Counted from the first letter of the stretch, positions 43,186-52,819 are shown. The stretch is DNA of 64,000 nucleotides from Streptomyces sp. DSM 15324 (GCF_001514285.1 NZ_KQ949023.1:1-64000); one strand, 5' to 3'. Notes: generated from the letters alone by a model not told the origin. Numbers and translations are program-made.

Positions 43186-45450
43186 TCAGTGGCCGTCGGT
43201 GACGGGCTGTGCGCCGGAAGGCTGCGGTACGGCCGTGAGCGGGGGGTGGCCCGAGTCCGCCGCCGACGGCACGGGCCGGCGCTCGGCGAGCGGCACCACG
43301 GGCGGCAGCTGGGTCTCGCCCAGCACGATCCGCCGGACGACCCGCTCGGCGGCGCGCCCGTCGTCGTACGGGCAGAACCGCTCGCGGAACACGGCCCGCA
43401 GCTGGGCCGAGCGGGAGCCGCGCCAGTGGCCGGTGCTGAAGATGTCGATCAGTTCGTCCTCGCTGCGGGCCACCGCGCCCGGCGGGACGGCCCGCAGATC
43501 GAAGTAGACGCCGCGGGCCGCCCGGTACGCCGCCCAGTCCTCGTCGGGGGCGTGGACGACGATCGGGCGGTCCAGGTTGGCGTAGTCGAACATGATCGAC
43601 GAGTAGTCCGTGACCAGGGCGTCCGAGGCGAGGCAGAGCGACTCGACACTGGGATGGTCGCCGACCTCGATGACCCCGGGCGTGCGCCGGGCGACGAGGG
43701 AGCCCTGCCAGTGGTGCGGGCGGGCCAGCACGACGAAGCGCGGGCCCAGACGGCGCAGGACGCGCTCCAGGTCCAGGGCGGGGTACTGGGTGCGCCGGTG
43801 GTCGCGGTGGGTGGGGGCGTACAGGATCGCGACCGTGTCGCGGGGGATGCCGAGGGAGTCCCGCAGCCGGGCCACGTCCGCCGCGGTGGCCCGCTGGAAG
43901 ACGTCGTTGCGCGGATAGCCGTACTCCAGGGTCCGGTAGCGGCCGGGGTAGACGCGCTCCCAGGTCAGGGTGGTGTGGCGGTTGGCGGACAGCACGTAGT
44001 CCCAGGTGTCGACGCCGCGCAGCAGCGCCTCGAAGTCCATGTCCCGGGCGGCGGCCGGGCGTTCCTGGAGGTCGAGGCCCATGTGCTTGAGGGGGGTGCC
44101 GTGCTGGGTCTGCACGAAGACCTGACCGGGCCGTTTGACCAGCCGGCGGTCGAAGTTGACGTTGTTGACGAGGTACTTGGAGCGGGCCAGCGCCGTCCAG
44201 TAGGCGGCGGTGCCGGGGGTGAGGGGGCGCGGGCCCGGCGGGACCGCCTGCCGGTGCTCGGGGCGGGCGATCCACGCGGTGCGCACCTCGGGCGCGTAGG
44301 TGCGGAACGCGGCCTCCAGCGCCCCCGGGTTGCAGCCGTGCCCGCGCCCCCAGTACGCCCCGAACACCGCGCGGTCGGCGCGCAGGGGCAGCCGCAGCTG
44401 GACGCGGTAGTGCGTCTGGAGGAGGCCGGCCCGCAGGGCGCGGGCCAGCTTCACGGCGAGCTTCAGGGTGCGGCGGCGCAGGGTCATGGCGGCCTGGAGG
44501 GCCCGGTAGGTGCGGTGCAGGCCGAGGTGGACGAGGGCGTGGCGCAGCCGGGAACGGGGCGGGACCGTGGTGCCGGGGGTGAGGTAGCGGCGGTAGTGCG
44601 TGCGGGCGCGGCGCAGGAACTCGGCGCGGGCGGCGCGCGGCAGCCGGTCCCGCTTGGCGAAGATCGTCGTGAAGTGGTCGACCATGCGGCGGAACAGCAC
44701 CGGCCGCCAGCGCGCCAGTTCGGGGCGCTCCTCGACGAACGCGAACACCCGGTCGTACTGCTCGAAGACGTCGAAGTGCTTGCGGCTGGTGGTGGACAGG
44801 ATGTTGCCGCGGCGGCGCTGGCGGTAGTGCACACAGACCCGGTCGAGGGTGGCGATCGACTCCGCCGCCATCAGCACCGGGTACGTCCACGGCGTGTCCT
44901 CGTAGTAGCCCGGCGGGAAGGCCAGGCCCGTGCGGTCGACGAACTCCCGTCTGCAGGCCTTGTTCCAGGCCACCATGAGCAGGCGGAGCAACTCCGGGCG
45001 GTCCTCCAGCCGGAACGGGGCGGGGCCCTGTTCGCCGAGCACGGAGGCGACCTTGTTGCGCTCGGCCTCGCCCGTCCAGTAGGTGCGCGCGTAGTCGTAG
45101 ACCAGGACGTCCGGCTCGCCGGTCTCCTTCAGCCGGTCGGCGATGGCGCGCAGCGCGTCCGGGGTGAGGGTGTCGTCGGAGTCCAGGAACAGCAGGTAGT
45201 CGCCGACCGCCACCCGCATCCCGGCGTTGCGGGCCCGGCCCAGGCCCGCGTTCTCGGGCAGGTGCACCGCGCGCACCCGTGGGTCGCGCGCCGCGAACTC
45301 GTCGATGATCTCTCCGCAGGCGTCCGGCGAGCAGTCGTCGACGGCGATCAGTTCGAGATCGGTCCACGACTGGGACAGCACCGATTCCAGGCACTCGTGC
45401 AGATACGCCTGAACCTTGTACGCGGGGACGATGACACTGAACCTGGGCAA
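43186..45450 (-). CDS. GT2 / TagF-like bifunctional polymerase, paralogue 3
   Basis: A 754-aa fusion with both halves apparently intact. The GT2 domain has FSVIVPAYKVQAYLHEC, D38-D39 in AVDDCSPDAC, FLDSDDTLTP and YYEDTPWT. The TagF domain has VQTQHGTPLKHMGLD with H450, EYGYPRNDVFQ, ILYAPTHRDH, TDYSSIMFDYANLDRPIVV. It starts at TTG 45450 (LPRFSVIV), since the nearby ATG at 45457 is out of frame. It is the first gene of the three-paralogue unit. Family members add glycerol-phosphate or related units to membrane-linked wall polymers; the polymer made here is inferred, not shown. Confidence 0.9.
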   Translation of the reverse strand: MPRFSVIVPAYKVQAYLHECLESVLSQSWTDLELIAVDDCSPDACGEIIDEFAARDPRVRAVHLPENAGLGRARNAGMRVAVGDYLLFLDSDDTLTPDALRAIADRLKETGEPDVLVYDYARTYWTGEAERNKVASVLGEQGPAPFRLEDRPELLRLLMVAWNKACRREFVDRTGLAFPPGYYEDTPWTYPVLMAAESIATLDRVCVHYRQRRRGNILSTTSRKHFDVFEQYDRVFAFVEERPELARWRPVLFRRMVDHFTTIFAKRDRLPRAARAEFLRRARTHYRRYLTPGTTVPPRSRLRHALVHLGLHRTYRALQAAMTLRRRTLKLAVKLARALRAGLLQTHYRVQLRLPLRADRAVFGAYWGRGHGCNPGALEAAFRTYAPEVRTAWIARPEHRQAVPPGPRPLTPGTAAYWTALARSKYLVNNVNFDRRLVKRPGQVFVQTQHGTPLKHMGLDLQERPAAARDMDFEALLRGVDTWDYVLSANRHTTLTWERVYPGRYRTLEYGYPRNDVFQRATAADVARLRDSLGIPRDTVAILYAPTHRDHRRTQYPALDLERVLRRLGPRFVVLARPHHWQGSLVARRTPGVIEVGDHPSVESLCLASDALVTDYSSIMFDYANLDRPIVVHAPDEDWAAYRAARGVYFDLRAVPPGAVARSEDELIDIFSTGHWRGSRSAQLRAVFRERFCPYDDGRAAERVVRRIVLGETQLPPVVPLAERRPVPSAADSGHPPLTAVPQPSGAQPVTDGH

Positions 45451-45556
45451 GGGACATCCATGGGTCGGCGCGGGCAGGGCCTTGCCCGGGAACGGCCGAT
45501 GGAGTGAATCGGTTACGGTTCGTACGGCATTCGGGGGATCGCGGGTGAACGGGGAA

Positions 45557-45580
45557 GGGCGGGACCGTGACGTCCCGCCC
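45557..45580 (-). terminator. Terminator of the sugar ABC importer operon
   Basis: GGGCGGGAC and GTCCCGCCC form a 9-bp stem with loop CGTGAC. It is 10 nt past the stop of the last permease gene on the minus strand; the T-tract is weak. Confidence 0.65.
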
Positions 45581-45589
45581 CCGTGGCGG

Positions 45590-46441
45590 TTATTTGACGG
45601 CGCCCGCCATCACCCCGGACACGAACTGCCGCTGGAACGCGAAGAACACGGCCAGCGGGATCACCATCGAGATGAAGGCGCCGGGCGCCAGCACGTCGAT
45701 GTTGTTGCCGAACTGCCGTACCTGGGTCTGGAGGGCGACCGTGATGGGCTGGCTGCCGGCGTCGGTGAACACCAGCGCCACCAGCATGTCGTTCCACACC
45801 CACAGGAACTGGAAGATGGCCAGGCTCGCGATCGCCGGAGCGCCCAGCGGCATCACCACCCGGAAGAACAGGCGCAGTTCGCCCGCCCCGTCCAGCCGGG
45901 CCGCCTCCAGCAGTTCGCGGGGGATCTCCGCGAAGAAGTTCCGCAGCAGGAACACCGCGAACGGCAGACCGAAGCCGACATGGAACAGGATCACCCCGAA
46001 GACCGACCCGAACAGGCCGAGCTTGCCGAAGAGTTCGGCGATCGGGATCAGCGCCACCTGCACCGGCACCACCAGCAGCCCCACGACGGCCAGGAACCAC
46101 CAGTCGCGGCCCGGGAACTCCATCCAGGCGAAGGCGTATCCGGCGAGCGAGCCGATGAAGACCACCAGCAGGGTCGCCGGGACCGTGATCAGGACGGTGT
46201 TGACGAGCGAGTCGGTGATGTCGCCGTTCTCCAGGAGCTTGCGGTAGCTGGCGAAGGTGAGCTGGGAGGGCTCGGAGAACACCGTCCACCAGCCGCCGGC
46301 GCTCAGGTCCTCCGGGGAGCGCAGCGAGGAGATCAGCAGACCGATCGTCGGCACCAGCCAGAACAGGCCGACGACGAGGAGGAAGCCCCGGACCAGACCG
46401 CTGTTGACCTTCCCGACCAGCCATCTGCCCATGGTCGTCAT
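45590..46441 (-). CDS. Carbohydrate ABC transporter permease (MalG type)
   Basis: A 283-aa permease with six helices. TM1 is LVRGFLLVVGLFWLVPTIGLLISS, with VNTVLITVPATLLVVFIGSLAGYAFA and others after it, and the EAA loop is LLEAARLDGAGELRLFFRVVMPLGAP. It forms an import channel with the adjacent MalF-type permease. ATG 46441 overlaps that gene's stop (ATGA). The open frame to 46816 upstream is shadow. It is last in the operon. Confidence 0.93.
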   Translation of the reverse strand: MTTMGRWLVGKVNSGLVRGFLLVVGLFWLVPTIGLLISSLRSPEDLSAGGWWTVFSEPSQLTFASYRKLLENGDITDSLVNTVLITVPATLLVVFIGSLAGYAFAWMEFPGRDWWFLAVVGLLVVPVQVALIPIAELFGKLGLFGSVFGVILFHVGFGLPFAVFLLRNFFAEIPRELLEAARLDGAGELRLFFRVVMPLGAPAIASLAIFQFLWVWNDMLVALVFTDAGSQPITVALQTQVRQFGNNIDVLAPGAFISMVIPLAVFFAFQRQFVSGVMAGAVK

Positions 46442-47730
46442 CGCCGCACCTCCCGCCTGAGCCTGCGGACGTTGAACCACATCACCGGGATCACCAGCAG
46501 CAGCAGGAACACGGCGATCGCGCTGGCGATGCCGGGCTGGTTCTCCGAGAAGCCCTTGCGGTACAGCTCCAGCGCCAGCACGTTCGCGTCGTCCTGCGAG
46601 GAGCCCGGCGCGATGATGAACACCAGGTCGAACACCTTCAGCACATTGATCATCAGGGTCACGGTGACGACCGCGAGGACCGGCGCGAGCAGCGGGACGG
46701 TGACCCTGCGGAACACCTGCCACTCGTTCGCCCCGTCGACCCGTGCCGCCTCCAGCAGTTCCCGCGGCACCCCGGCGAGCCCGGCCGCGATCAGCACCAT
46801 CGCGAAACCGGCCCACATCCAGATGTACGACCCGATGATCGCCGGCGTGACCAGCGAGGGGCCCAGCCAGTCCAGGCCGTTGTACGGCTCCGCGAAGTTG
46901 CTCGCGGGCAGCCGCAGCCGGGCCCCGTCGGCCGCGGCGGGCAGGGTGAAGGTGCCGTCGTCGGCGGCCGTGGCGGACGCGACCACCTTGCCGTCCTTCA
47001 CGGCCTCGATCCTCATCCCGGCGTAGCCCAGCTCGGTGGGGTCGGGGGCGCCCAGGGTGCCGACGCCCTTGCCCCGGGTGAAGTCCTGCCAGGTGGTGCC
47101 GGTGATCGCGGCGGGGTCGGCCCCGGCCGCCACGGCCCTCTTCGCGTCGCCGGGCATCCGGTCGGGCGCGACACCCACCAGCGGGAGGGAGACCGTCTCG
47201 CCGGTGTGCACGGTCGCCCTGGTGACGTAACCGCCGCCCTCGGCCGTCAGGGGCGAGTCACGGCCGGGGTGGGCCTTCGGGAACGCGGACGCCTGGACGA
47301 ACGTGTCGTGCACCCCGACCCACACCGCGTTCGCGACCCCCTTGTCCGGGTCCTGGTCGTACACCAGCCGGAAGATGATCCCGGCGGCGAGCATGGAGAT
47401 CGCCATCGGCATGAAGACGACCAGCTTGAACGCCGTGCCCCAGCGCACCCGCTCGGTCAGCACCGCGAAGACCAGACCGAGGGCGGTCGCCACCGTCGGC
47501 GCGAACACCACCCAGATCACGTTGTTCTTCAGGGCCGTGCGGATGCCGTCGTCGGTGAAGAGGGCCTTGTAGTTGTCGACGCCGACGAAACCGTCCCCCG
47601 ACGGGTCGTAGAAACTGCGCACGACCGAGTACCCGATGGGGTACACCACGAGCGCGCCCAGCAGCACGAGGCAGGGCAGCAGGAACAGGGCCGCCACGGC
47701 TTTGCGCGTGCCGGTTACGGACTGCCGCAT
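46438..47730 (-). CDS. Carbohydrate ABC transporter permease (MalF type) with large periplasmic insertion
   Basis: A 430-aa permease. The first three helices lie at residues 10-32, about 68-92 and 101-123. An extracytoplasmic insertion of about 150 residues (130-285) follows, including VTRATVHTGETVSLPLVGVA and a beta-rich KVVASATAADDGTFTLP. Three further helices come next, with the EAA loop ELLEAARVDGANEWQVFRRVTVP. MalF of E. coli has a P2 loop at the equivalent place that contacts the binding protein; the same role is inferred. Usual permeases of this family are near 300 aa. Confidence 0.92.
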   Translation of the reverse strand: MRQSVTGTRKAVAALFLLPCLVLLGALVVYPIGYSVVRSFYDPSGDGFVGVDNYKALFTDDGIRTALKNNVIWVVFAPTVATALGLVFAVLTERVRWGTAFKLVVFMPMAISMLAAGIIFRLVYDQDPDKGVANAVWVGVHDTFVQASAFPKAHPGRDSPLTAEGGGYVTRATVHTGETVSLPLVGVAPDRMPGDAKRAVAAGADPAAITGTTWQDFTRGKGVGTLGAPDPTELGYAGMRIEAVKDGKVVASATAADDGTFTLPAAADGARLRLPASNFAEPYNGLDWLGPSLVTPAIIGSYIWMWAGFAMVLIAAGLAGVPRELLEAARVDGANEWQVFRRVTVPLLAPVLAVVTVTLMINVLKVFDLVFIIAPGSSQDDANVLALELYRKGFSENQPGIASAIAVFLLLLVIPVMWFNVRRLRREVRR

Positions 47731-47737
47731 CGCCGGG

Positions 47738-49120
47738 TCAGTTCCCGTACGCCGCCGCCGCGTCCGACTCCAGTTTCCGCTGGGTGCCGGCCACGTCCGT
47801 CGGGTTCTTCAGGAAGTCCTGGAGATCCTTCCACTCGCCCTTGCCGGGCGTGCCGCCGAAGGCCTGCGGGGCCTGGTCGGACATGTCGAAGCGGAAGTCG
47901 TCGCCGGACGCGATCAGCGCCTTGGCGATCTTCTGCTGGACCTCGTTCGGGTACGAGGAGATCGCGACGTTCTTGTTCGGCGAGAGGTAGCCGCCCAGCT
48001 TCGCCTGGATCGTCGCCGCGTCCGGTGAGGCCAGGAAGGTCGCCAGCGCCTGCGCGCCCTTGGAGTCCTTGAAGACGACCGCCGCGTCACCGCCGGACAC
48101 CACCGGCGGGGTGTCACCGGCCTTCGGGAAGGGGAACACCTTGGCGTCTGTGCCCACCTTGGCCTTGGTGTCCGCGATGTTGACCTGCACGAAGTCGCCC
48201 TCGTAGACCATCGCCGCCTTCGGCTGGTCGCCGCCGGTGAACGTCTGCGTCACCGAGGCCGGGAACTCCGTCTGGAGCGCGCCGCTCGCACCGCCCGCGA
48301 TCCAGTCCTTCTTGCCCCAGATCTGCGCCAGCGTGGTCAGCGCCTTCGTCACCGACGGATCCGTCCACTTGATCTTGTGCTGGGCGAGCTGGTCGTACTT
48401 CTCGGGGCCCGCCTGGGACAGATAGACGTTCTCGAACCAGTCGGTGAGCGTCCAGCCGTCGGCGCCGCCGATCGAGAACGGCGTGACACCGGAGTCGTAC
48501 ACGGTCTGCGCGGTGCTCAGCAGCTCGTCCCACGTCTTCGGCTCACTCGCGCCCGCGTTCTCGAAGACCGGCGCGTTGTACCAGATCAGCGACTTGTTGG
48601 CGGCCTTGTAGTAGACGCCGTACTGCTTGCCGTCGACCTTGCCGATGTCCTGCCAGCCTTGCGCGTAGTTCTTCCGCAGCTCCTTCAGGGCGTCGGCGCC
48701 CAGCGGCTTCGCCCAGCCCTGGTCGACCGCCTGCTTGATCGCACCGGGCTGGGGGAGCATCGCCACGTCCGGCGGCGAACCGCCCGCGATCTTCGACCCG
48801 AGGAAGTTGATGATCGGGTCCTGCGCGGGCACGAAGGTCACCTTCGCGCCGGTGCGCTTCTCGAACTCCGCCAGGACCTTCTTGAAGTTCGCCTGCTCCG
48901 CGCCGGTCCACACGGCGGCCACCTCGAGCGTGGTCCCGTCCAGTTTCGGCAGGCTCAGGTCGCCGCCGGTGTCCTCGGTGCCGGTTCCGCTTCCGCTGCC
49001 GGTGCTCTTGTCGTCGTCCCCGCCGCACGCGGTGAGCGAGAGCGCGAGGGCTCCCGCCGCCAGTGCGGCGGCCGTCTTCACGGTCCTGCGTGTCCGGATG
49101 GTGCGGCTCGTCCTGCGCAT
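47738..49120 (-). CDS. Carbohydrate ABC transporter solute-binding lipoprotein
   Basis: A 460-aa family 1 extracellular binding protein. A twin-Arg-rich, basic N-terminus precedes the lipobox LTAC (C32) and a Gly/Ser/Thr linker. The mature domain includes TTLEVAAVWTGAEQANFKKVL, PPDVAMLPQPGAIKQ, LIWYNAPVFENAG and FASPDAATIQAKLGGYL-like segments. It starts at ATG 49120, right after an in-frame GTG at 49123. It is the first gene of the operon. No ATPase gene is present; Streptomyces importers of this kind share the MsiK ATPase encoded elsewhere. The sugar is unknown. Confidence 0.92.
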   Translation of the reverse strand: MRRTSRTIRTRRTVKTAAALAAGALALSLTACGGDDDKSTGSGSGTGTEDTGGDLSLPKLDGTTLEVAAVWTGAEQANFKKVLAEFEKRTGAKVTFVPAQDPIINFLGSKIAGGSPPDVAMLPQPGAIKQAVDQGWAKPLGADALKELRKNYAQGWQDIGKVDGKQYGVYYKAANKSLIWYNAPVFENAGASEPKTWDELLSTAQTVYDSGVTPFSIGGADGWTLTDWFENVYLSQAGPEKYDQLAQHKIKWTDPSVTKALTTLAQIWGKKDWIAGGASGALQTEFPASVTQTFTGGDQPKAAMVYEGDFVQVNIADTKAKVGTDAKVFPFPKAGDTPPVVSGGDAAVVFKDSKGAQALATFLASPDAATIQAKLGGYLSPNKNVAISSYPNEVQQKIAKALIASGDDFRFDMSDQAPQAFGGTPGKGEWKDLQDFLKNPTDVAGTQRKLESDAAAAYGN

Positions 49121-49276
49121 CACGACCCCGTTCTTCGGCTCTCGTCGAACGTCGAGCGCTGTCCCGTGACCACTGGTCTACGCCGCGTGACGGAGGTCGG
49201 CAAGAGCGCCCACCCTGTCCACCGGGGGATCGTGACCGCGTCGTGACTGCACGGCGCACGTTCTCGCAGGGGCCTT

Positions 49277-52200
49277 TCAGACCCCCGAGGGGCTGCGCGA
49301 GGCCCGCTCCAGCGCGCTCGCCAGGAGCGCCAGGTCCGTCGGACCGTTGCCCAGCTCGCGGACCGGGCGGCGGGCCGGCGGGTCGCCCATGCGCTGCCAC
49401 TCCAGGGGGACCACCGTCGGGCGCAGGGTCGCCGTGCGGGGGATGCGGCCCGTGACGCGGCCGCCCTGGAAGGGCGTGAGACGGCCGTCCGCGCCCCGCA
49501 GGCGGCCCCGGCCGGGGGCCGGCTCGTCGACGCCCGAACCCGGCGGCTCCAGGCTGACCCGAACGGTGGAACGGCGGGCCGGTTCCGACTCGGCCGTGCG
49601 GGCGTCCGGAGCCGTCGCGGCCACCAGGTGCACGCCGAGGCGGTCGCCCTCGCGGGCCACCGCCTCCAGCGCGCGCATCACCGAGCCGGCGGCGGGGCGC
49701 CCGGGGGAGCCCAGGGCGGGTGAGACCAGCGCGTCGAGGTCGTCGACCACGACCACCAGACGGGGCAGCGGGGCGGGTGTCTCCTCCTGGCGGCGGGCGG
49801 CCGCCGAGGGGCGCAGCCGGATCGTGGCGCTGGGCGGGGCGTCGAGGTCGGCCGCACCGGAGGACGAGGGCGCCGGGGCCGGGGTGCGCTGCGCGACGAT
49901 CCGGCCGGACACCTCGCGGTGCGTGTGCCACTCCGCGAAGTCGGAGAGCCCGAGCAGCTCGGCCCGCCGCTTCAGCTCGGCGCTCAGCGACTGCGCGAAC
50001 TCCCGCATCCTGACCGGGTCGTTGGCGGTCAGATGACCGGTGACATGCGGTACGTCCGTGCAGACGCGCAGACCGTCGCCCTGGCCGGCGGTGCCCTTGC
50101 CGACGGTGTCGCCGCCGTCCAGCAGCAGCACGCTCAGCCGGTCCGGGCGCTCGGCGGCGGCCAGCGAGGCCACGACCGCCCGCAGCAGTTCCGTACGGCC
50201 GCTGCCGGACGGTCCCTCGATCAGCAGATGCGGGCCCTCGGCGGCGAGGTCCACCGCGACCGGACCGCGCGGGCCCGCGCCCAGCACGGCCCAGGCCCGG
50301 CCGCCGAGCGCCTCGGTGTCGTCGGCCGCGTCCGCCCAGCGGGCCATCAGGGAGGCCGGGGTGGCCCGGGCCAGGCCCAGTTCGTCGAGGAGCCGCGCGG
50401 ACGGGGGCAGGGGGGCCGACACACGGGTGTGCCGCTCGCCGCCGCCGTCCGGGCGCAGCGGGGCCAGGGCGCGCGCGAACCGCTCCGCCCAGGCGGGGGA
50501 GACCGCGTCCACGGCGGCCAGCGTGCCCCGGCCCACCGGGCCCGACCGGCCGTCACCGTCGAGCGCCACCCGGAACAGCCGCAGCGCCGTCGCCACGTCA
50601 CCGCTCAGCAGCGCCACCGCCCCGCACGCGCGGAACGCCGGTGCCGCCGCGCAGGCCGTCTCGTAGGCCTGTGTCACCGGGGCGGCCGGCGACACGGCGG
50701 ACGTCTCGGCCAGACACAGCACATGGATGCCGGCCCGGGGGCCCGCCACCGCCAGCCGCGTCACCGCCTCGCGCAGGTCGGCGCCGCCCGGGTCGCCGTC
50801 CACGACGAGCACCGTGAACGGGCCGGGGAATGCCGCCCCGTGCTCGGCCCGCGCCCAGGACGGGCGGTGCGCCGTGGCCGGTGCGGGGGCGCCGCCGTCC
50901 GGCTGCCGGTCCGCCAGCCGCCGCAGCAGTTCGTCGGTGCGGGCCGCCGCCTGCTCGTGGTCGTAGGCGAGCAGCAGACGGCAGTCCTGGCCGTGGCCGG
51001 GCCGCAGATGGGGCAGCCAGCCGAGCCAGGCCCACTCCGCGGTGCGCTCCTGCTCGCTGCGCGCCCGGTCCGTGCTGATCAGGACGATCTCCAGGACGTC
51101 CGGCGAGTGCAGCGCGGCCAGCTGCGCCAGCACCGCGCGGGCCAGCCCCGCGAGCCGCGGGCGGGGCCCGGCCAGGCCCAGCGCACCCGCCTCGCGCAGA
51201 TCCGCCGTCACCGGGACGGCGGGCAGCAGGCCCGAGCCGTCCGGCGCCGGCCGGTCCGCCGTGCCGAGCCGGACCGTCAGCGCCTCCGGGTGACCGGGGG
51301 CGCGCTCCCACAGCCGGGGGCCCGGGGCCAGGGCCGTCAGCAGCAGCGCCGCCGGGTCCGGCCAGGTCTCCGGCGCGGGCGCGGCGACGGCCGAGGAGGG
51401 GGGCGCGGCGCCCGGGGTGTCGTCGTGGGCGTCGGTGTCGGGGGCGTCCTGGGCGCCGCCGCGGCCACCGGCCAGCTTCCGGGCCCAGGCGGAGAGACCA
51501 CCGCGTTTGCGCAGGCCGGGCGGGACGTCGGTGCCGCGCAGGGGCGTGCCCTTGCGGCGGGACGCGGCGGGGGTGTCGTCGTCGGGGGCGGTGCCGTGCG
51601 GGCCGCGGGGGTCGTGCGGGTCGCGGGGGTCGTGCGGGTCGCGGGGGTCGTGCGGGCCGTGCTGCGGCTCGGTGCCGTGGGGTTCGCCGTGGTGGGGTTC
51701 GCCGCGGTGCGGCCGGGCGAAGGAGCCCACGCCCGCGTGGCCGGCGTGCGTGCCGGTGTGCGGGTCGGTGTGGGGGGCGTCAGGCGCCCCGGCGGACGGC
51801 CCGCGGCGCGCCCCGCCGGGGGCCGGGTGGCTCTCGATGTGCGGGGCACCGCCCTGGCCCGGCACCGAGGGGGCCCCGCCCGAGGGGTGGGGGCGCTCGG
51901 GCCGGCGCGCGGCGGCACCCGTCCAGTCGACCGTGCCGTAGGCGTGGCCGGTCGGGCCGTGCGGCGGTGCGGGGGCGGCCGACGGGTGCGGGCCCTCGGT
52001 CCGCGCGCCCGGCACGCGCGCGGGGGCGGACACGGGGGCGGATCCGGGGGTGCCCGCGGGGCCGCCCGCCAGGCCGCCCGGTCGCGTCCCGGGCGTCTCG
52101 CGCGCGTGCCCCTCTGCCGCCGTGGCCGAGGGCGGGGCGCCCTGTGCCGTACCGGCGCCGCACGGCACGCGGACGTGCCCCTCGCCGTCCGGGGTGGTGG

Positions 52201-52819
52201 CCACGGGGGCTCCCGGGCCGCCGGGCGGAGCGAGCCGCAGGGCCGACTCGCCGACCCGCAGCAGCGCGCCGGGGGCCAGCCGGACGGGACGGGACTGGAC
52301 CCGGCCGCCGTCCAGGGTGGTGCCGTTGGTGGAGCCGAGGTCGGTGACCGTGGCGCGCCCGTCGGGGGTCAGGGTCACCGCGCAGTGCAGCCGGGAGACG
52401 TCCGGGTCGTCCAGCGGGACGTCGGCCTCCGCGGAACGGCCCACCCGGACCTGACCGCCGTGCAGCAGGTGCACCCCGCCGGCGTCCGGGCCCGCGACCA
52501 CGTGCAGCCGGGCCGGGGCGTCGTCGACCTCGGGATGCGGCTCGGGGTCGGCCGGGGCGCCCACCGCGAGGACCGCGCCGTCGATGAGGGGAGGCTCGCC
52601 CAGGGTGCAGCGCCGGCCGTCGAGCCGCTCCGCGCCCGCGTACAGGACGGCGGGCGCGCCGCTCGCGCTCTCCCCGGAGACCGCGGCGGACAGGGCGGAC
52701 GCGACCTCGGCCAGCGCCGTGCCGGCGGGCGCCGTGACCAGTACGTCGCAGCTCGCGGCGCGGCCCCGCCCCTCCGTGGACGCGCCCAGCGGGTCTACGA
52801 CGGTCAGCCGGATCTGCAT
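49277..52819 (-). CDS. FHA domain / FtsK-SpoIIIE-type ATPase protein
   Basis: A 1180-aa protein. Residues 1-80 may be ubiquitin-like (MQIRLTVVDPLG, CDVLVTAPAGTALAEV). An FHA domain (about 110-185) carries QVRVGRSAEADVPLDDPDVSRLHC and DLGSTNGTTLDGG. A disordered stretch of about 300 residues with PHDPRD repeats follows. The FtsK/SpoIIIE-like part has VDLAAEGPHLLIEGPSGSGRTELLRA as Walker A, with Arg in place of the usual Lys, and LVVVVDDLDALVSPAL as Walker B. EccC-like ATPases have this fold, but no ESX genes are nearby. ATG 52819 begins the recognisable domain; the frame extends to 52984. It is divergent from pkaA, suggesting phosphothreonine recognition. Confidence 0.85.
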   Translation of the reverse strand: MQIRLTVVDPLGASTEGRGRAASCDVLVTAPAGTALAEVASALSAAVSGESASGAPAVLYAGAERLDGRRCTLGEPPLIDGAVLAVGAPADPEPHPEVDDAPARLHVVAGPDAGGVHLLHGGQVRVGRSAEADVPLDDPDVSRLHCAVTLTPDGRATVTDLGSTNGTTLDGGRVQSRPVRLAPGALLRVGESALRLAPPGGPGAPVATTPDGEGHVRVPCGAGTAQGAPPSATAAEGHARETPGTRPGGLAGGPAGTPGSAPVSAPARVPGARTEGPHPSAAPAPPHGPTGHAYGTVDWTGAAARRPERPHPSGGAPSVPGQGGAPHIESHPAPGGARRGPSAGAPDAPHTDPHTGTHAGHAGVGSFARPHRGEPHHGEPHGTEPQHGPHDPRDPHDPRDPHDPRGPHGTAPDDDTPAASRRKGTPLRGTDVPPGLRKRGGLSAWARKLAGGRGGAQDAPDTDAHDDTPGAAPPSSAVAAPAPETWPDPAALLLTALAPGPRLWERAPGHPEALTVRLGTADRPAPDGSGLLPAVPVTADLREAGALGLAGPRPRLAGLARAVLAQLAALHSPDVLEIVLISTDRARSEQERTAEWAWLGWLPHLRPGHGQDCRLLLAYDHEQAAARTDELLRRLADRQPDGGAPAPATAHRPSWARAEHGAAFPGPFTVLVVDGDPGGADLREAVTRLAVAGPRAGIHVLCLAETSAVSPAAPVTQAYETACAAAPAFRACGAVALLSGDVATALRLFRVALDGDGRSGPVGRGTLAAVDAVSPAWAERFARALAPLRPDGGGERHTRVSAPLPPSARLLDELGLARATPASLMARWADAADDTEALGGRAWAVLGAGPRGPVAVDLAAEGPHLLIEGPSGSGRTELLRAVVASLAAAERPDRLSVLLLDGGDTVGKGTAGQGDGLRVCTDVPHVTGHLTANDPVRMREFAQSLSAELKRRAELLGLSDFAEWHTHREVSGRIVAQRTPAPAPSSSGAADLDAPPSATIRLRPSAAARRQEETPAPLPRLVVVVDDLDALVSPALGSPGRPAAGSVMRALEAVAREGDRLGVHLVAATAPDARTAESEPARRSTVRVSLEPPGSGVDEPAPGRGRLRGADGRLTPFQGGRVTGRIPRTATLRPTVVPLEWQRMGDPPARRPVRELGNGPTDLALLASALERASRSPSGV

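Noticed and set aside
40844..45457. 1537-aa minus-strand frame joining paralogues 2 and 3
   Set aside because: Only the last 733 residues are a real protein; the rest is an out-of-frame Arg/Pro shadow of paralogue 3.
49277..52819. Component of an ESX/type VII secretion locus
   Set aside because: No EccB, EccD, mycosin or WXG100 gene is nearby, so the FtsK-like fold alone does not support it.
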